Assembly: GCA_013433145.1 (NCBI GenBank)
Contig: CM024187.1
Coordinates: 22,846,826 to 22,910,825, forward strand
Length of the DNA stretch: 64,000 bases
Source of the DNA: Ascaris suum
Lineage: Eukaryota > Nematoda > Chromadorea > Rhabditida > Ascarididae
Direction of reading: 5' to 3'
Positions 51,257 to 61,302 of the stretch are shown here, one piece after another (position 1 is the first letter of the stretch; each line of letters starts with the position of its first letter). Made by a program: the position numbers and the translations under genes. The notes under the pieces were generated by a model that did no database searches, was not told the origin of the DNA, and saw only the letters and a program-made list of their open reading frames with translations.

Positions 51257-51704
51257 GTGAGCATATTTACAAATTTATGTACTTTATGTTTTATGAGATG
51301 AGCAACAAAATCATGAGATGTCGTTTTTAGCAATGCCTCCACATAGAGCATTGGAATATTATTGCCGTTTTCGTTCATTTCATTTTTAGAGTGAAGTTGC
51401 TCGTTGTTCGCTGATTCGGAGTGATATGCACTCACCTCTTCACTAAACAACGGGTGTCATTTTAGTCAAATACAATTTTAGGTTGGAGATTTCAGTAATA
51501 GCAAAAGTAGTGCGCTGATCACGATGTTTCAGCTTTCTTCTTGAATTCTTGTAAGAATACTCTAGAATACAGTCGCAGCTTACATATTTGGTGTGGTTTG
51601 TAGAGACATATTATAGGAGTAGGGCATTTCAAAGATCAACACCGAGACCTCACTACGAACACACAAACACGGTCAGTTGTAAATGAATTTGTTGGTTTCT
51701 CAGG

Positions 51705-51815
51705 AGACATGGCGAAAAGTTCCTTTAAAAAATCACAACGGTATTGGAACTACTGGTGCTATTAGATGACATCGCTGTCGTGTCGGACGCATGACGGTGC
51801 TACGTGCTGTTTGCC
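51705..51815 (+). pseudogene. Frameshifted Ig C'-F exon
   Basis: After GGTTTCTCAG one frame gives ETWRKVPLKNHNGIGTTG. After a one-base shift another gives LDDIAVVSDA, then TGA, then RCYVLFAKE. Together these resemble the W-x-K...G...L-x-I...S-D-A-x-x-C-Y-V end of a domain and would complete 51144-51256. One indel and one stop interrupt it. Confidence 0.45.
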
Positions 51816-52160
51816 AAGGAGTGATGCAATCTCTATAGGTGATGACGTCACTGCTTTTTTTAAAAATAGATTACGATTTGACCTGCTCAACCAAAAAAAA
51901 GCTAGTGCAGACTTTGACACGGTTATTCCCAAATTTTTGGATGACCATTTGTAATAAACCGCTAGGAAAGAGTGGAGGATCCAGCATTCGCTTAACATCA
52001 ATAATTTTCTTGTTTGTAGCAGCATTTAGTGTATTTTTTAGGTCTTCGAAGTTGGTTATGAAAGCTGGGTGGAAAATTATAAACCTCCTTAAGCAAATGT
52101 TTCCTCTTGAGACAATTCGCTTTTCCATTCAACAGCTCCATTCATTTTTTTTTCTTACAG

Positions 52161-52317
52161 AATTGATCCGCAAGTCTCCCGTCAAATGCACAAGCCATAC
52201 TTCGTGGTCATTGTTTGTACGTTGATGAGACCGCACTCGCTAATCATAGAGACTACCAATGTCGAGTGAGAAATAAGGCAGGGGAGAGAAAACAGAATTT
52301 CAAATTATCGGTCATTG
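52161..52317 (+). CDS. Ig C-terminal exon (RDYQCRVRNKAG)
   Basis: Acceptor TTTCTTACAG, donor ATTG/GTAATT. The 3' part reads YVDETALANHRDYQCRVRN then KAGERKQNFKLSVI: D-Y-x-C-x-V-x-N-x-A-G and a strand G ending S-V-I as in 22944-23054. In this frame a TGA falls in the second codon (AAT TGA), while another frame is open at the start, so an indel near the 5' end is likely. It ends in phase 1. Confidence 0.75.
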
Positions 52318-52641
52318 GTAATTATTAAGAAACATGTGTGCATCATTTCGCAGATTTGCTTTGCTGGAGTTTATTGCGGCAATGTCTTGTCTGTATATGT
52401 ATCTATCTATTTGTCTTTCTGTCCCTGAGGTCATTAATTTCACCTCGGAAAAACATGAGCTTAAAACTTTGTGAATGTAGAATGCATCATCCGTCAAACT
52501 CCGTTGCCACATTTTGCTTTGATATTTCAACTTCGAATGAGTTTTAGATCTTTAAAGCAACCTGCTCATACTTAGTAAGGGAGTTTGCGGTACTCGATAG
52601 AATACTCTAATAGGTAACGAGATATTTTATTTCTTCCATAG

Positions 52642-52745
52642 TGACGGCTGGAGTGGAGTTTAAGCCTTCAGATACTTCAGTTGCTCCCTGCAGGATTACA
52701 AACAGCACTTCTTCGGTCCCTCTGAATATAATGCAGAATATAATG
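52642..52745 (+). CDS. Candidate Ig N-terminal exon (TAGVEFKPSDTSVAP)
   Basis: Acceptor CTTCCATAG. The phase 1 start joins 52317 to give a Val codon, then TAGVEFKPSDTSVAPCRI. It occupies the place of a linker and strand A but lacks a PP motif. The 3' border is uncertain. Confidence 0.45.
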
Positions 52746-52899
52746 CACGTTTATTCGCATTGATAAGCTAAAAAATAAAATCGGGAAAACACACATATAG
52801 AGATGTATGCAAAAACATGAATGCACGCACATCACATCAGTGGTTTAACTCACAAACGGGTGCAAGGAATTTATTGCGTCCGAAGAATTTGTCCTCAAC

Positions 52900-53334
52900 A
52901 TGGAACGAAAGGAATTTGTTCCTACCATGGATATAATTGAATATAGAGGAACTCTCGTCGAGATAGGATTGCATCCTTTAACATATTTTAAGAAGAAACA
53001 TCATGCTTCAGCCCTGCCCCATTTCCATGATAAGGAATATACAGACGACATTCAAGTTACTGCTGGTACAACTTTAATGCTGACGCGTAACATTGGTAGA
53101 AGTCCATAGCCGACGATTAAATGGCTCCATGTTGGTCGTGCTTTTAACGACGCAACTGCAACGCTTAGCGATTATGATCAGAAATTGACTGTACAGCACA
53201 GCTCCAACGGCATTCACGGGCGATCCATTCTCATCCTCTCAATTTGTGTGGTTCTTTGGATTGCAGTCTCAACTCGTATTACTGAAGCTAGGGTTGTGGT
53301 CGTGGACGCTCGCTTACACAAACCTGCAACATAA
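52900..53334 (+). pseudogene. Ig domain in one exon interrupted by TAG
   Basis: From 52900 the frame runs DIQVTAGTTLMLTRNIGRSP, then TAG at 53107-53109, then PTIKWLHVGRAFN and KLTVQHSSNG, LILSICVVLWIAVST, EARVVVVDA to TAA at 53332. Without the stop this is a full Ig domain: AG-x-x-L-x-L, G-x-S-P-x-P-T-I-K-W, K-L-T-V and a strand G. The TAG sits exactly at the variable x of P-x-P. The first cysteine is Arg and the second seems lost. No intron is needed. Confidence 0.6.
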
Positions 53335-53935
53335 TTCTTTACTTTACTTCTGTAAAAATGTATGTGCGCTTAAAAAATCGGAGCGCGAGGCGGTGTTTTA
53401 CAATCGATGAGTTCGGGAGCATGCACAAAGACGAATCATTTACTAACGAGTTTTGCCAATGTTTAGCTCAATTAAAGTACGCATGCGTTATTTCGCAGAT
53501 TTTATATCTGTTAGGGAGGGATTTGTGAATGTGCGGGGTCTCATGAGCGGAATTCCAAATACGTGCATCGTGCAAGTCGCTCTGCCGAGTTTTCCACTTG
53601 TCCTTTTTAAATGATCGGAAATGTAACACGCATGCTACACAAGGGAATGGAAAGACATCACAAGTTTTTTATGCTGTTCGTCATTTATCCAGCTAAAGGA
53701 CTTAGTATGAATATCAGTTCTAAAGAGGAGGTTGTAAACAACATTTTGATCGATTTTAGAAAACAGTGTTGAATATCCATGCCTCAATCTCAGGCTTGCA
53801 CTTTAGCAAGTATTAAGAGGCTTGGTTAAGGTGTGATTGAGTCATACACCGATTCATGATGAATTCGCTTTTTTCGCTTGATGTATTAATTGTGCAGGTC
53901 TATTTTTTGAGAGGTACCACTTTTGCCGTTTTCAG
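53335..53935 (+). other. Intron-like region
   Basis: Nothing recognised. Confidence 0.5.
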
Positions 53936-53992
53936 AAACACATATCAGACCGCCAACAAGGCTCTACAATCTCACGTGAATTCTCTAGGCAG
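53936..53992 (+). CDS. Small exon with strong splice sites (KHISDRQQGSTIS)
   Basis: Acceptor TTGCCGTTTTCAG, donor CAG/GTAATG. The 19-codon phase 0 frame KHISDRQQGSTISREFSRQ is open. It could be the D-E part of an Ig domain (G-S-T-I). Two other frames are partly open, so the reading is uncertain. Confidence 0.4.
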
Positions 53993-54283
53993 GTAATGGC
54001 GCAAGGTACTCATATCTTTTCCATGGCGCAACTTCCATTGATTGCTGTCACTACAAACAGTCAGTTAAAAGTTATGGCAGATTTTTTTATCGCAATATTA
54101 TTCAGTCTGTCTCTCTTTATTTCCTGTCCTTTCTCATGTAGGAGGTCAATAAAAAATTTGCAAACTTCATAACATCCTTGCAATAAATAACTCGCCTCTG
54201 CTGCGTGTTATTTTAGAAATTATTACCACAAGTTCGCGCAAGAGGTAGTGATTTATTGAGGGATTCAAAAATGCAACTTGTAG

Positions 54284-54418
54284 GTAATTGCACCACCTGA
54301 AATCGATCGGTCAGGCGTTCGCAGTTTTCGAAGCGTTCGAGGAACAGTTAATTACACTTGAGTGCCATCTATCGGTATCGTTGATATTGATTGGTTCAAA
54401 CATGGACGGCCAGTTACG
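54284..54418 (+). pseudogene. Ig N-terminal exon with TGA at the first cysteine
   Basis: Acceptor CAACTTGTAG, donor ACG/GTTAGA, exactly 45 codons. VIAPPEIDRSG, VRGTVNYT, then TGA at 54359-54361, then VPSIGIVDIDWFKHGRPVT. Linker, V-x-Y-x-C position, Trp and the H-G-R-P turn are all in place in one frame; only the invariant cysteine codon is TGA. A single base change from TGC or TGT explains it. Confidence 0.75.
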
Positions 54419-54782
54419 GTTAGAGCTTATCAATGTTTAACACTAGTGGATGAAGTATTTTTAAGGGTTTGCTATTTAGGTGGCTAGGTTATAGCTAAAT
54501 ATTGAATTTGAACATTGCAAAAAATATTTCCATTAAGCGTATTCGCTTTCTTTTGCTTTTCAATCGTTTTTTCAGCACTTCCGATCTCAACAATCCACTC
54601 TCAAGTTTATTCGAGATTATTCTTCAGAATCTCTGCCTTAATAGTTGATGTACACTCTAGATGATGAAGCAGTTTTTCTCTTTTCTGGCCTCGAAATTAA
54701 CTTCTGTTGCTGACCTTAAAGCGATAAGGCATTTTTTTCTCGTCTTTTGCTTAAAGTCGGTTATGGCCTCAACCCGGTGAAA

Positions 54783-55208
54783 CTATTTTTTATGGTGCTC
54801 GATCTCCCATTGTACTAACATGAGCGTCTTTTTTTTCAACCGGATGAGATGAGCACGAAATTTCATAGGTGAAAACCTTTTTAGCGTTGATGAATGTGCA
54901 CAAAGAGGATGAGGCAATTTCACATGGGTTGCAAAGAAAAAATTTTCCGTTCCTGCCAAAAATTGCCGCAATTTTGGGTTTACAACAAAAAACTGTGATT
55001 TAAAGTTCATAAATGAATACTCATTCAATTGCACATATTTTTCTGCAGTAATAGACTTTCGTTGAGTGCTTAATAAGGCTATTATGCTGTTTCTGAGAGG
55101 TGTTTCTGTTTCTGACACTTTTTTGGTGCTGAATGGTGGGCGACATCTGCTCATAAGCTCAGTGCACCACATGAGGAAGCGGTTTATAAGTGTGTAGCAC
55201 GCATTCAT
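54783..55208 (-). other. 141-codon minus-strand frame, unidentified
   Basis: Long for chance in this AT-rich DNA and with mixed, protein-like composition (LRQFLAGTENFFFATHV, CTELMSRCRPPF). No family was recognised. It could be a remnant of a mobile-element protein within an intron, or a chance frame. Confidence 0.3.
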
Positions 55209-55339
55209 GCTGGCCTAGAGCTCAAAGGTTTCAACTTTTCCGTGCTGGGTTTGTTCATTTACAATTATTCAACTCAAACATAACTAAAATAGTAATATGG
55301 TTGCTACACGCTCTTGTGGACTCCTTCTATAGTGATAAC

Positions 55340-55540
55340 TGTCTACAATTATGTTTGTATTTATAATTTATTTTATCATAGCATTTATTTATGTTTATGT
55401 TTATATTTACACTACATATTTGTTTATATTTATACTTATATTTGTATTTACATTCATAATTATTTTTGCATTTATACTTATATTTATATTAACAGTAATA
55501 TTTACATATATATTTGTAATTATAATTTACATTGCACGTA
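55340..55540 (+). repeat. TTTATA-type tract upstream of island copy 2
   Basis: T-rich hexamer-like repeats closely similar to 13975-14080, in the same orientation. Confidence 0.85.
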
Positions 55541-55544
55541 TTTT

Positions 55545-55775
55545 TTAGTTGCTTTCGCAGATTACCACACTGTGTGATTGGGCGCGTGGCCCTAGGGGTG
55601 ATCGAGGTCTCGCGTTCGCAGACCTCTAAGGGAGCGTTTTTTGTGTTTTGAAAGCGCTGCACGGCGACGAGAATTTCGGAGCCCTCAGGGGTGCTCATAT
55701 GGGCAGAATAGAGGGATTAAAAACGCCCAAATTCATTAGAAGATCGTTTTCTTTTTTTAAATTCATACTACGCGC
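55545..55775 (+). repeat. GC-richer island, copy 2
   Basis: Partner of 14080-14300, flanked on both sides by TTTATA tracts. It carries small insertions relative to copy 1, such as extra bases after CGCAGACCTCT. It is in the same orientation. No protein-coding frame is conserved between the copies. Confidence 0.75.
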
Positions 55776-55961
55776 TTAGAACTTTATAGCAATATTAATG
55801 TTTGTATTCACATTAACATTAATATTTATATTTAAGTTTGTATTTATGTTTATATTATTCCTTGTATTCATCGCTTATATTTATTTCTATTTCTTTTTCT
55901 CTGCTTATTTATATCTCTCTTTACTTCTTAATGATTAAATATATCTTTGATACTTTATTAG

Positions 55962-56060
55962 GAGCAACAATCATTGTAGGAATTCTAAAGTCTTTGATTG
56001 ACAACAGTGGAAATTTGTCAATGAATGAAAGCAGTGATTGCATCTGTCTTCGCTTTTTTA
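55962..56060 (+). CDS. Candidate Ig C-terminal exon (NSGNLSMNESSDCICL)
   Basis: After TTTATTAG the frame IIVGILKSLIDNSGNLSM continues NESSDCICLRF. G-N-L-S-M...S-D-C-I-C is like strands E-F. It lies directly behind the second island and its TTTATA tail. Confidence 0.35.
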
Positions 56061-57280
56061 AGTTCAGGCTTGAAGCACTTCGTGTTGTCAGAACTTTTTA
56101 TCGGTAGGGAATCGCAGCACACTACCTTTTTATGTTATTTTCGTCTTTCGATATCTTTGTGCTTTTTCTGTTTTCGGTTCTGACATTCGTTTCTCACATC
56201 ACCGGCATTTTTCGATCTGTGAGGCATCGAGCCTGTCATAGTCAAATCGAGTTTTGGTTTTTCGTTCACAGCTCGGGACGCCCCTGTAGATTCTTTGCCT
56301 AAGCATTAATAATGGCATTATAATAGGGAACCATGCACCTCTTGATGCCCCATGCAGTATGCATAAATTTATGGTTTTTAGGTAAATTATATTTCCAGGT
56401 GTATAATGGAAATATCGAGAACTTTAAGTTTTTTTCAAATTCCAACCAGATGGCTGGAGCTGTTTGATCTTTAGTAAAGAGTGATCCCTATGATGTTTTT
56501 TCGGTTGCGGTGATGGTCACATTCGATCACGGCGGTCGACGGATCGAATTTTCCTAATTGAAGGATTGCCTCTCGAACAACTGATAATAAATGTTGTCAT
56601 TAGAAGGCAGAATGAGATCAAAAAGAAAATTGCTGCGCGACTATCAAACATAAATTTGACGATCAATTTTTTTTTTCAGCGTTATGATCGTTATCGTGTG
56701 TTATCTCGTCGTTCGTTCGTTCGTTGTCGTCTTGTGGCGCAGTCAGTTTATCATCAAGTGAAGGTTAATAATTTAGTGGGTTTTTTTGTTTGTTTTCTTG
56801 TTGGCGATTTTTTTTTTCAATATTGTGGTTTTGCAGATTTATTGGTGCGTTTTTCTTATTTAACTGCAAACAAAAGCATTTATAGGTTCTGTTTGTTTAT
56901 TTATTTTTTTTTTATTATTAGAGAAAGGTTATGATATATAGGCTGACTATTGATTTATAAAAATATGAGCACCGCTCTGTAGCATTATTTCTTTATTATG
57001 CTATTTTTCACGTTTCTGCTCGTTATTCCTGACTTTTTTTATTTGATAGATTTACACAGTAAAAACCATATTTCTGCTTCATTATTATCTCCAGTAGATC
57101 AGAAAATGCTTCCACAGAAAAGTGTTTGCGATTGCGAAATTCAAGTGGCAATCTTTTGTTGCATAGCAGAGAGGTGATGAGTGTAACTCCTATTCTAGAC
57201 GAAAGTCTTTCGTGCTCAAAGTGGCAGCATTTAAAGCAGTTATTGCAACTACATCGTTATGCCAGGAAGCGTTTTCTTAG
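56061..57280 (+). other. Intron-like region
   Basis: Mostly AT-rich. A short charged frame at 56560-56660 (VVIRRQNEIKKKIAARL) is coding-like but has no clear borders. Confidence 0.4.
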
Positions 57281-57498
57281 GGCGCTGTTTGCGTTCCTTT
57301 GACAATCGAAATGAACTTGTAGAGCCAACACTGCAAATAACATCAATCGGGAATGAATCGGTGGCAGTGGGGATGTCGGCATTTCTTTGTTGCACAGCAC
57401 AAACTCAGCATCCTAGCATTCAATGGACAGCGGAACCTCAATTGAATGGTTCGTACCTCCGATTGAATGGTTCGTACAAATATTTCCGATGCTTTTTA
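57281..57498 (+). CDS. Ig N-terminal exon with internal 21-bp duplication
   Basis: Acceptor CGTTTTCTTAG, donor TTTTTA/GTAGGG. The frame is NELVEPTLQITSIGNESVAV, then GMSAFLCCTAQTQHPSIQW: linker, strand A', strand B with Cys and strand C with Trp. After TAEPQ a heptapeptide is duplicated (LNGSYLR LNGSYKY) by a 21-bp tandem repeat at 57441-57479. Confidence 0.75.
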
Positions 57499-57647
57499 GT
57501 AGGGCATTTAATAAATGTGTTCTAGTAGGGTATTTAATCACTTGCTCTTTTATAAGCGTCTTCTCAAAAAATGCATTTCAAACGTATTCAAAAATCAGAA
57601 ATGAGATTTGATCAGAACGTTTATATCCAAACGGAAGAGACATTTAG

Positions 57648-57761
57648 GATGATCTCAACATGTCGACTCGACAGGATGCTGGTGGATACCGATGTCGAGT
57701 ACAAACAGGTGGTGTTAGAGCAGAGGCAACCATATTCTTCAAGATACTTGAAATGCCTTAG
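57648..57761 (+). CDS. Ig C-terminal exon (DAGGYRCRVQTGG) ending in TAG
   Basis: After GACATTTAG the frame DDLNMSTRQDAGGYRCRVQ continues TGGVRAEATIFFKILEMP to TAG at 57759-57761. D-A-G-G-Y-R-C is a perfect strand F. Just upstream, another frame (QNVYIQTEETF) looks like the preceding strand D, so the AG may be a real acceptor or the frame may be shifted. The TAG could be a genuine terminus or another nonsense codon, since Ig exons continue at 60 kb. Confidence 0.72.
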   Translation, partial: DDLNMSTRQDAGGYRCRVQTGGVRAEATIFFKILEMP

Positions 57762-57864
57762 ACGTCAGTTTACCTAACGTGATAGATCTTCATTCGTAGA
57801 TAGTCGTTCAATATTTCGTGCTATGGTAGAGTTGTGCATTTACACGGACTTTTTCTTCTAACCT

Positions 57865-58170
57865 AATACGAAAGCTGTTGAGAGTTACACATGAGAAATA
57901 ATTCAAGGCAACAACAATGCAATGGCAGTCGTTAATCGATAACTTGCTAAGGAGTTATGGGCAACAGATGGATAGCAGGTACTGTCGGAACTGTCTAATG
58001 GATTTTCATTCTTAGTCTCATTTCGAAAACATTGTGTTTTAAAGAAGTTCATCTTCAAACAATAATATTCGCGTTCCTCTTCACTCCTCCAAATTCGTTG
58101 ACTAATTTTTATGTGCACTAAAATGTCAACCACAAAGGCATTTGAAAGGAAATCTCATCAAACGAGGAAT
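57865..58170 (+). pseudogene. Decayed copy of intron plus Ig exon 19690-20000
   Basis: Parallel to 19690-20000 over about 300 bases, with shared blocks AGCTGTTGAGAGTTA, GGGCAACAGATGGATAGC, GGAACTGTCTAATG and TTCGTTGACTAATTTTTA. At the exon border the acceptor AG has become AT, and the GDPKPEPRW codons are destroyed. Only GGAAATCTCAT remains recognisable. This is an intragenic duplication in which one exon died. Confidence 0.75.
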
Positions 58171-58289
58171 AATTCGAGGCAACAACAATATAAATATAAG
58201 GAAAAAGATTTATTTATCTTTGCCTTATCCTTGAGAAAATTCATGCGCTCGAATGCCAGCTAAGTATTTATATGCTTGTACACATATGT

Positions 58290-59885
58290 TTACAAATGTA
58301 TAAATGTACACCAGTCATTATAAAAATTTATGTTTATATTTCTATTTACATTCAAATTTATATTTATATTCATATTTATATTTATGTTCATATTTATATT
58401 CATGTTTCCATTTCTGTTTATGTTTGTATTTATATTTGTGTTTTTATTTGTGTTTATATTTATTGTTATATCTATATTTTTTAATATTTCTATTTATAGT
58501 TTATACTTTTCCTTGTCTTTATTTTAACATTTATATTTATCTTTTTCCTTATATTTATATCAATATTTACATCTACATTAATATTTACATTTTTGTTGGT
58601 ATTTATGATTTACGTCTATCTTTAATTTATGTTTCTACTTATAATTTTTATTTATCTTTACCTTTTTCATATTTTTTTTCACACTGATGTTTATATTGAT
58701 AATTTATTTTACCTTTATAGTAGTGTTTGTATTTATATTTATGTGTGTATTTATGTTTGTATTAATATTTATATTTTTTATTTATAAATTATCCAAGTCG
58801 ATATTTATCTTTATATTTATTTCTATTTATTGTTATTTATTTTATAATATTTGTGATATTTTATAATATTTTATAATACAAGTCGTTGTTTATATTTATG
58901 TTTGTATTAATATTTATATATTTATTTATATTGAAACTTAAACTGGTATTTATCTTATAATATTTGTAAAGTCGATATTTATTTTATATTTATATTAGTG
59001 GTTGTACTTATTTGTACTAATATTTATAAATTATTGATATTTATCCTTATTTTTATATTTATCTTTAATAAATATTCATATCTGTTTTTATAATTTATAC
59101 TTATCTCTATGTTTACATTTATATTTATATTTATATTTATATTTATATTTATATTTATATTTATATTTACATTTATATTTACATTTATATTCATATTTAT
59201 ATTTAGATCCAGATTTATAATCTATGTTTACATTTGTGTTTGTATTTCTATTTATAATTTCTATTTATCAGTGTGTTTATATTTGTAATTTATATTTATA
59301 TTTGCATTTAATTTTACATCTTATTTTCACTTTATGTTTACATTTATATTTGTGTTTATATTTTTAATTATAATTGTATTTAGAATTTATTTTCCTTTGT
59401 CTTTACATTTATAATTCTATTTGTTTTAATGTTTACATTTAAATTTACATTTGTATTTATATTTATAATTTATACTTATGTTTATATTTATTTTTATTCG
59501 CACGTTTATGTTTCTAGTTCATTTTACGTTTATATTCGTCTTTATGTTTTTAGTTTTTGTTCACAATTATTTTTTTATTTGTGTTTATCTTTGTCTTTTT
59601 TTAATATTTGCATTTATATTTATAATTTAGTTTATATTTATTTTCATCTTTATATTTAAATTTATAATTATATTTCATTAATATTTATAATTCATATTTG
59701 TGTTTATGTCTGTAAATATATTTACATCGACGTTTATATTGATAATCACAATTAATATTTATCTTTATATTTGTATTCATCTTTATGTTTATATTTATGT
59801 TCAGGTCTATATTTCTATTTGTCTTAATAATTAGTCTTAATATTTATATGTATGTTTATGTTTATTTTATCTTTTTATTTATAAC
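58290..59885 (+). repeat. TTTATA-type low-complexity tract, 1.6 kb
   Basis: Same degenerate T-rich hexamer family as 13120-17250 and same orientation, including a purer run of TTTATA units around 59110-59190. The open frames are artefacts. Confidence 0.9.
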
Positions 59886-60074
59886 CTTGTGAAGAGCACA
59901 TCTCATTCTGAAAGGGAAAACTTCTCTGCAGATTATAAAGCAAGATGAACATTAGTAGTTTTAGGCGAGAAATTCTAAGAAAAACTTAGAAATTTTGAAA
60001 TATTGCTATTTTCAAATTCAAGCAATATTTATGGCTTACGCCATAAGTGTACGCTTATATGCTGATTTTTGCAG

Positions 60075-60208
60075 TACGAAGCTATGTGGTAAAAGCAGCT
60101 GGTTGCAGCTATCGCGTTAAAAAATGGTGCTGGTGAGAGTCGTGTCGATTATAAACTGCTGCTATTGCCACCTGCACAAATTATAATGCTCGATGAATAT
60201 AAGAACAG
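60075..60208 (+). CDS. Ig domain-junction exon (NGAGESR...LLLLPPAQ), one frameshift
   Basis: Acceptor GATTTTTGCAG, donor ACAG/GTATGT. The first frame reads SYVVKAAGCSYRVK; after an A6 run (60119-60124) the next frame reads NGAGESRVDYKLLLLPPAQI and ends DEYKNR. Removing one A joins them into strand F, N-G-A-G, strand G and the PP linker. The phase 2 end joins the next exon exactly. Confidence 0.72.
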
Positions 60209-60479
60209 GTATGTGAAATTAGTTCATTTTTCATGCTGGAAGTTTCGAAAATAACAAGCATTCACCCACTTGAAGTGGTTCTTTGCATGAAGTAATCTTT
60301 CGTACCACGGAAACCATGGAATGAAATTATAGGTCTTAGGAATTTATATGCAAATTTTGATGCAAAAGATCATTCGTCCTTCTTAAATTTAGCGTTTATA
60401 TGGCGAAAAAAACGGATGTATACAAAACAAATGCAATGGTTTGGTAGGAGTACATGGTGATAGGCATTGCTATAGGACG

Positions 60480-60690
60480 TGTATATATTTGTATTTTGTT
60501 TTTAATTTATATTTGTCTTATTTATTTATATTCGGATTTATATTTATATTTGTAGTTTATATTTACTTCTATATATATTTATATTTATAATTATGTTTAT
60601 AGTTTTTATTTTTCTTGGTATTTATTTTGATGTGTATTCATATTTTTATTTATACTTCTATTTATAACTTATCTTTTTCTTTATCTTCGA
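60480..60690 (+). repeat. Short TTTATA-type tract
   Basis: A fourth block of the same T-rich repeat family in the same orientation, lying in the intron between two phase-matched Ig exons. Confidence 0.8.
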
Positions 60691-60931
60691 AATTATACTT
60701 TGCTGTTACCTACGTAATAGAGACAATTTACTTCGTTGGCGACCTCATCAAATTTCATATCTGTTATATTTATTTATCGATCTGATAGGCAGGTATGACC
60801 GTTCGCTGATGCATTGCTGTATTATATCATGTGCTTTAGGTATCCTCTTCACTTCATACATTTATTAGAGTGCTAAATGTTTTCATTTCTGCATACGACG
60901 TCACTTCAGATGGGAAATTGAAGTTTTTTAG

Positions 60932-60983
60932 GAGCAGGGCGAGGGTATTTGAATATTGCATCGGCATCCGTAAAGAATGGCTG
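60932..60983 (+). CDS. Ig strand B-C exon (ARVFEYCIGIRKEWL)
   Basis: Acceptor GTTTTTTAG, donor CTG/GTATGT. The one-base remainder joins 60208 to give KNR-SRARVFEYCIGIRKEWL. V-F-E-Y-C-x-G...W is strand B with first Cys and strand C Trp at short spacing. Phase continuity across the 723-base intron supports it. Confidence 0.6.
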
Positions 60984-61040
60984 GTATGTCGAAAGAGTAA
61001 ATTGAGCATGAACCGTTGTCTATTTTCTTTTTAGTTTCAG

Positions 61041-61159
61041 CGACACTCGAGAGGTCAAGCGTTACTCGATAAGGTCTTCAGCATCTCGAACGCGTTGAAA
61101 AGGATTACTTCGGATTGCAGTTCACATGCGCTCTCGACCCACACCAGCCAAGAGTGACG
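61041..61159 (+). CDS. Ig C-terminal exon (FGLQFTCALDP), one frameshift
   Basis: Acceptor TTAGTTTCAG, donor GACG/GTACCC. Phase 0 from the previous exon reads RHSRGQALLDK. After a one-base shift near 61075 it becomes GLQHLERVEKDYFGLQFTCA then LDPHQPRVTV: strand E, D-x-x-G-x-x-F-T-C and strand G. In the second frame a TAA precedes GLQH, so a single-base indel best explains it. Confidence 0.62.
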
Positions 61160-61231
61160 GTACCCACATTTTGCATTAATAGTCACACTTCTCTGCACTT
61201 AATTCAATTTTGCACGTTCGCAACATTGAAC

Positions 61232-61302
61232 ACCAACTAGTAAATGATGACAGGGATAACCCTGATTTCGAGAGTTATCACTGTCATCATTTACTAGTTG
61301 GT
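61232..61302. repeat. 71-nt near-perfect hairpin
   Basis: Two 29-nt arms (61232-61260 and 61274-61302) are complementary with one mismatch, separated by a 13-nt loop (CCTGATTTCGAGA). The outer stem begins ACCAACTAGTAAATGATGAC. Size and shape resemble a pre-miRNA or a foldback remnant. It lies 72 bases after the last Ig exon. Confidence 0.9.

Noticed and set aside
58272..59659. Hydrophobic open frames resembling membrane proteins
   Set aside because: Same TTTATA repeat artefact; no real membrane-protein pattern.
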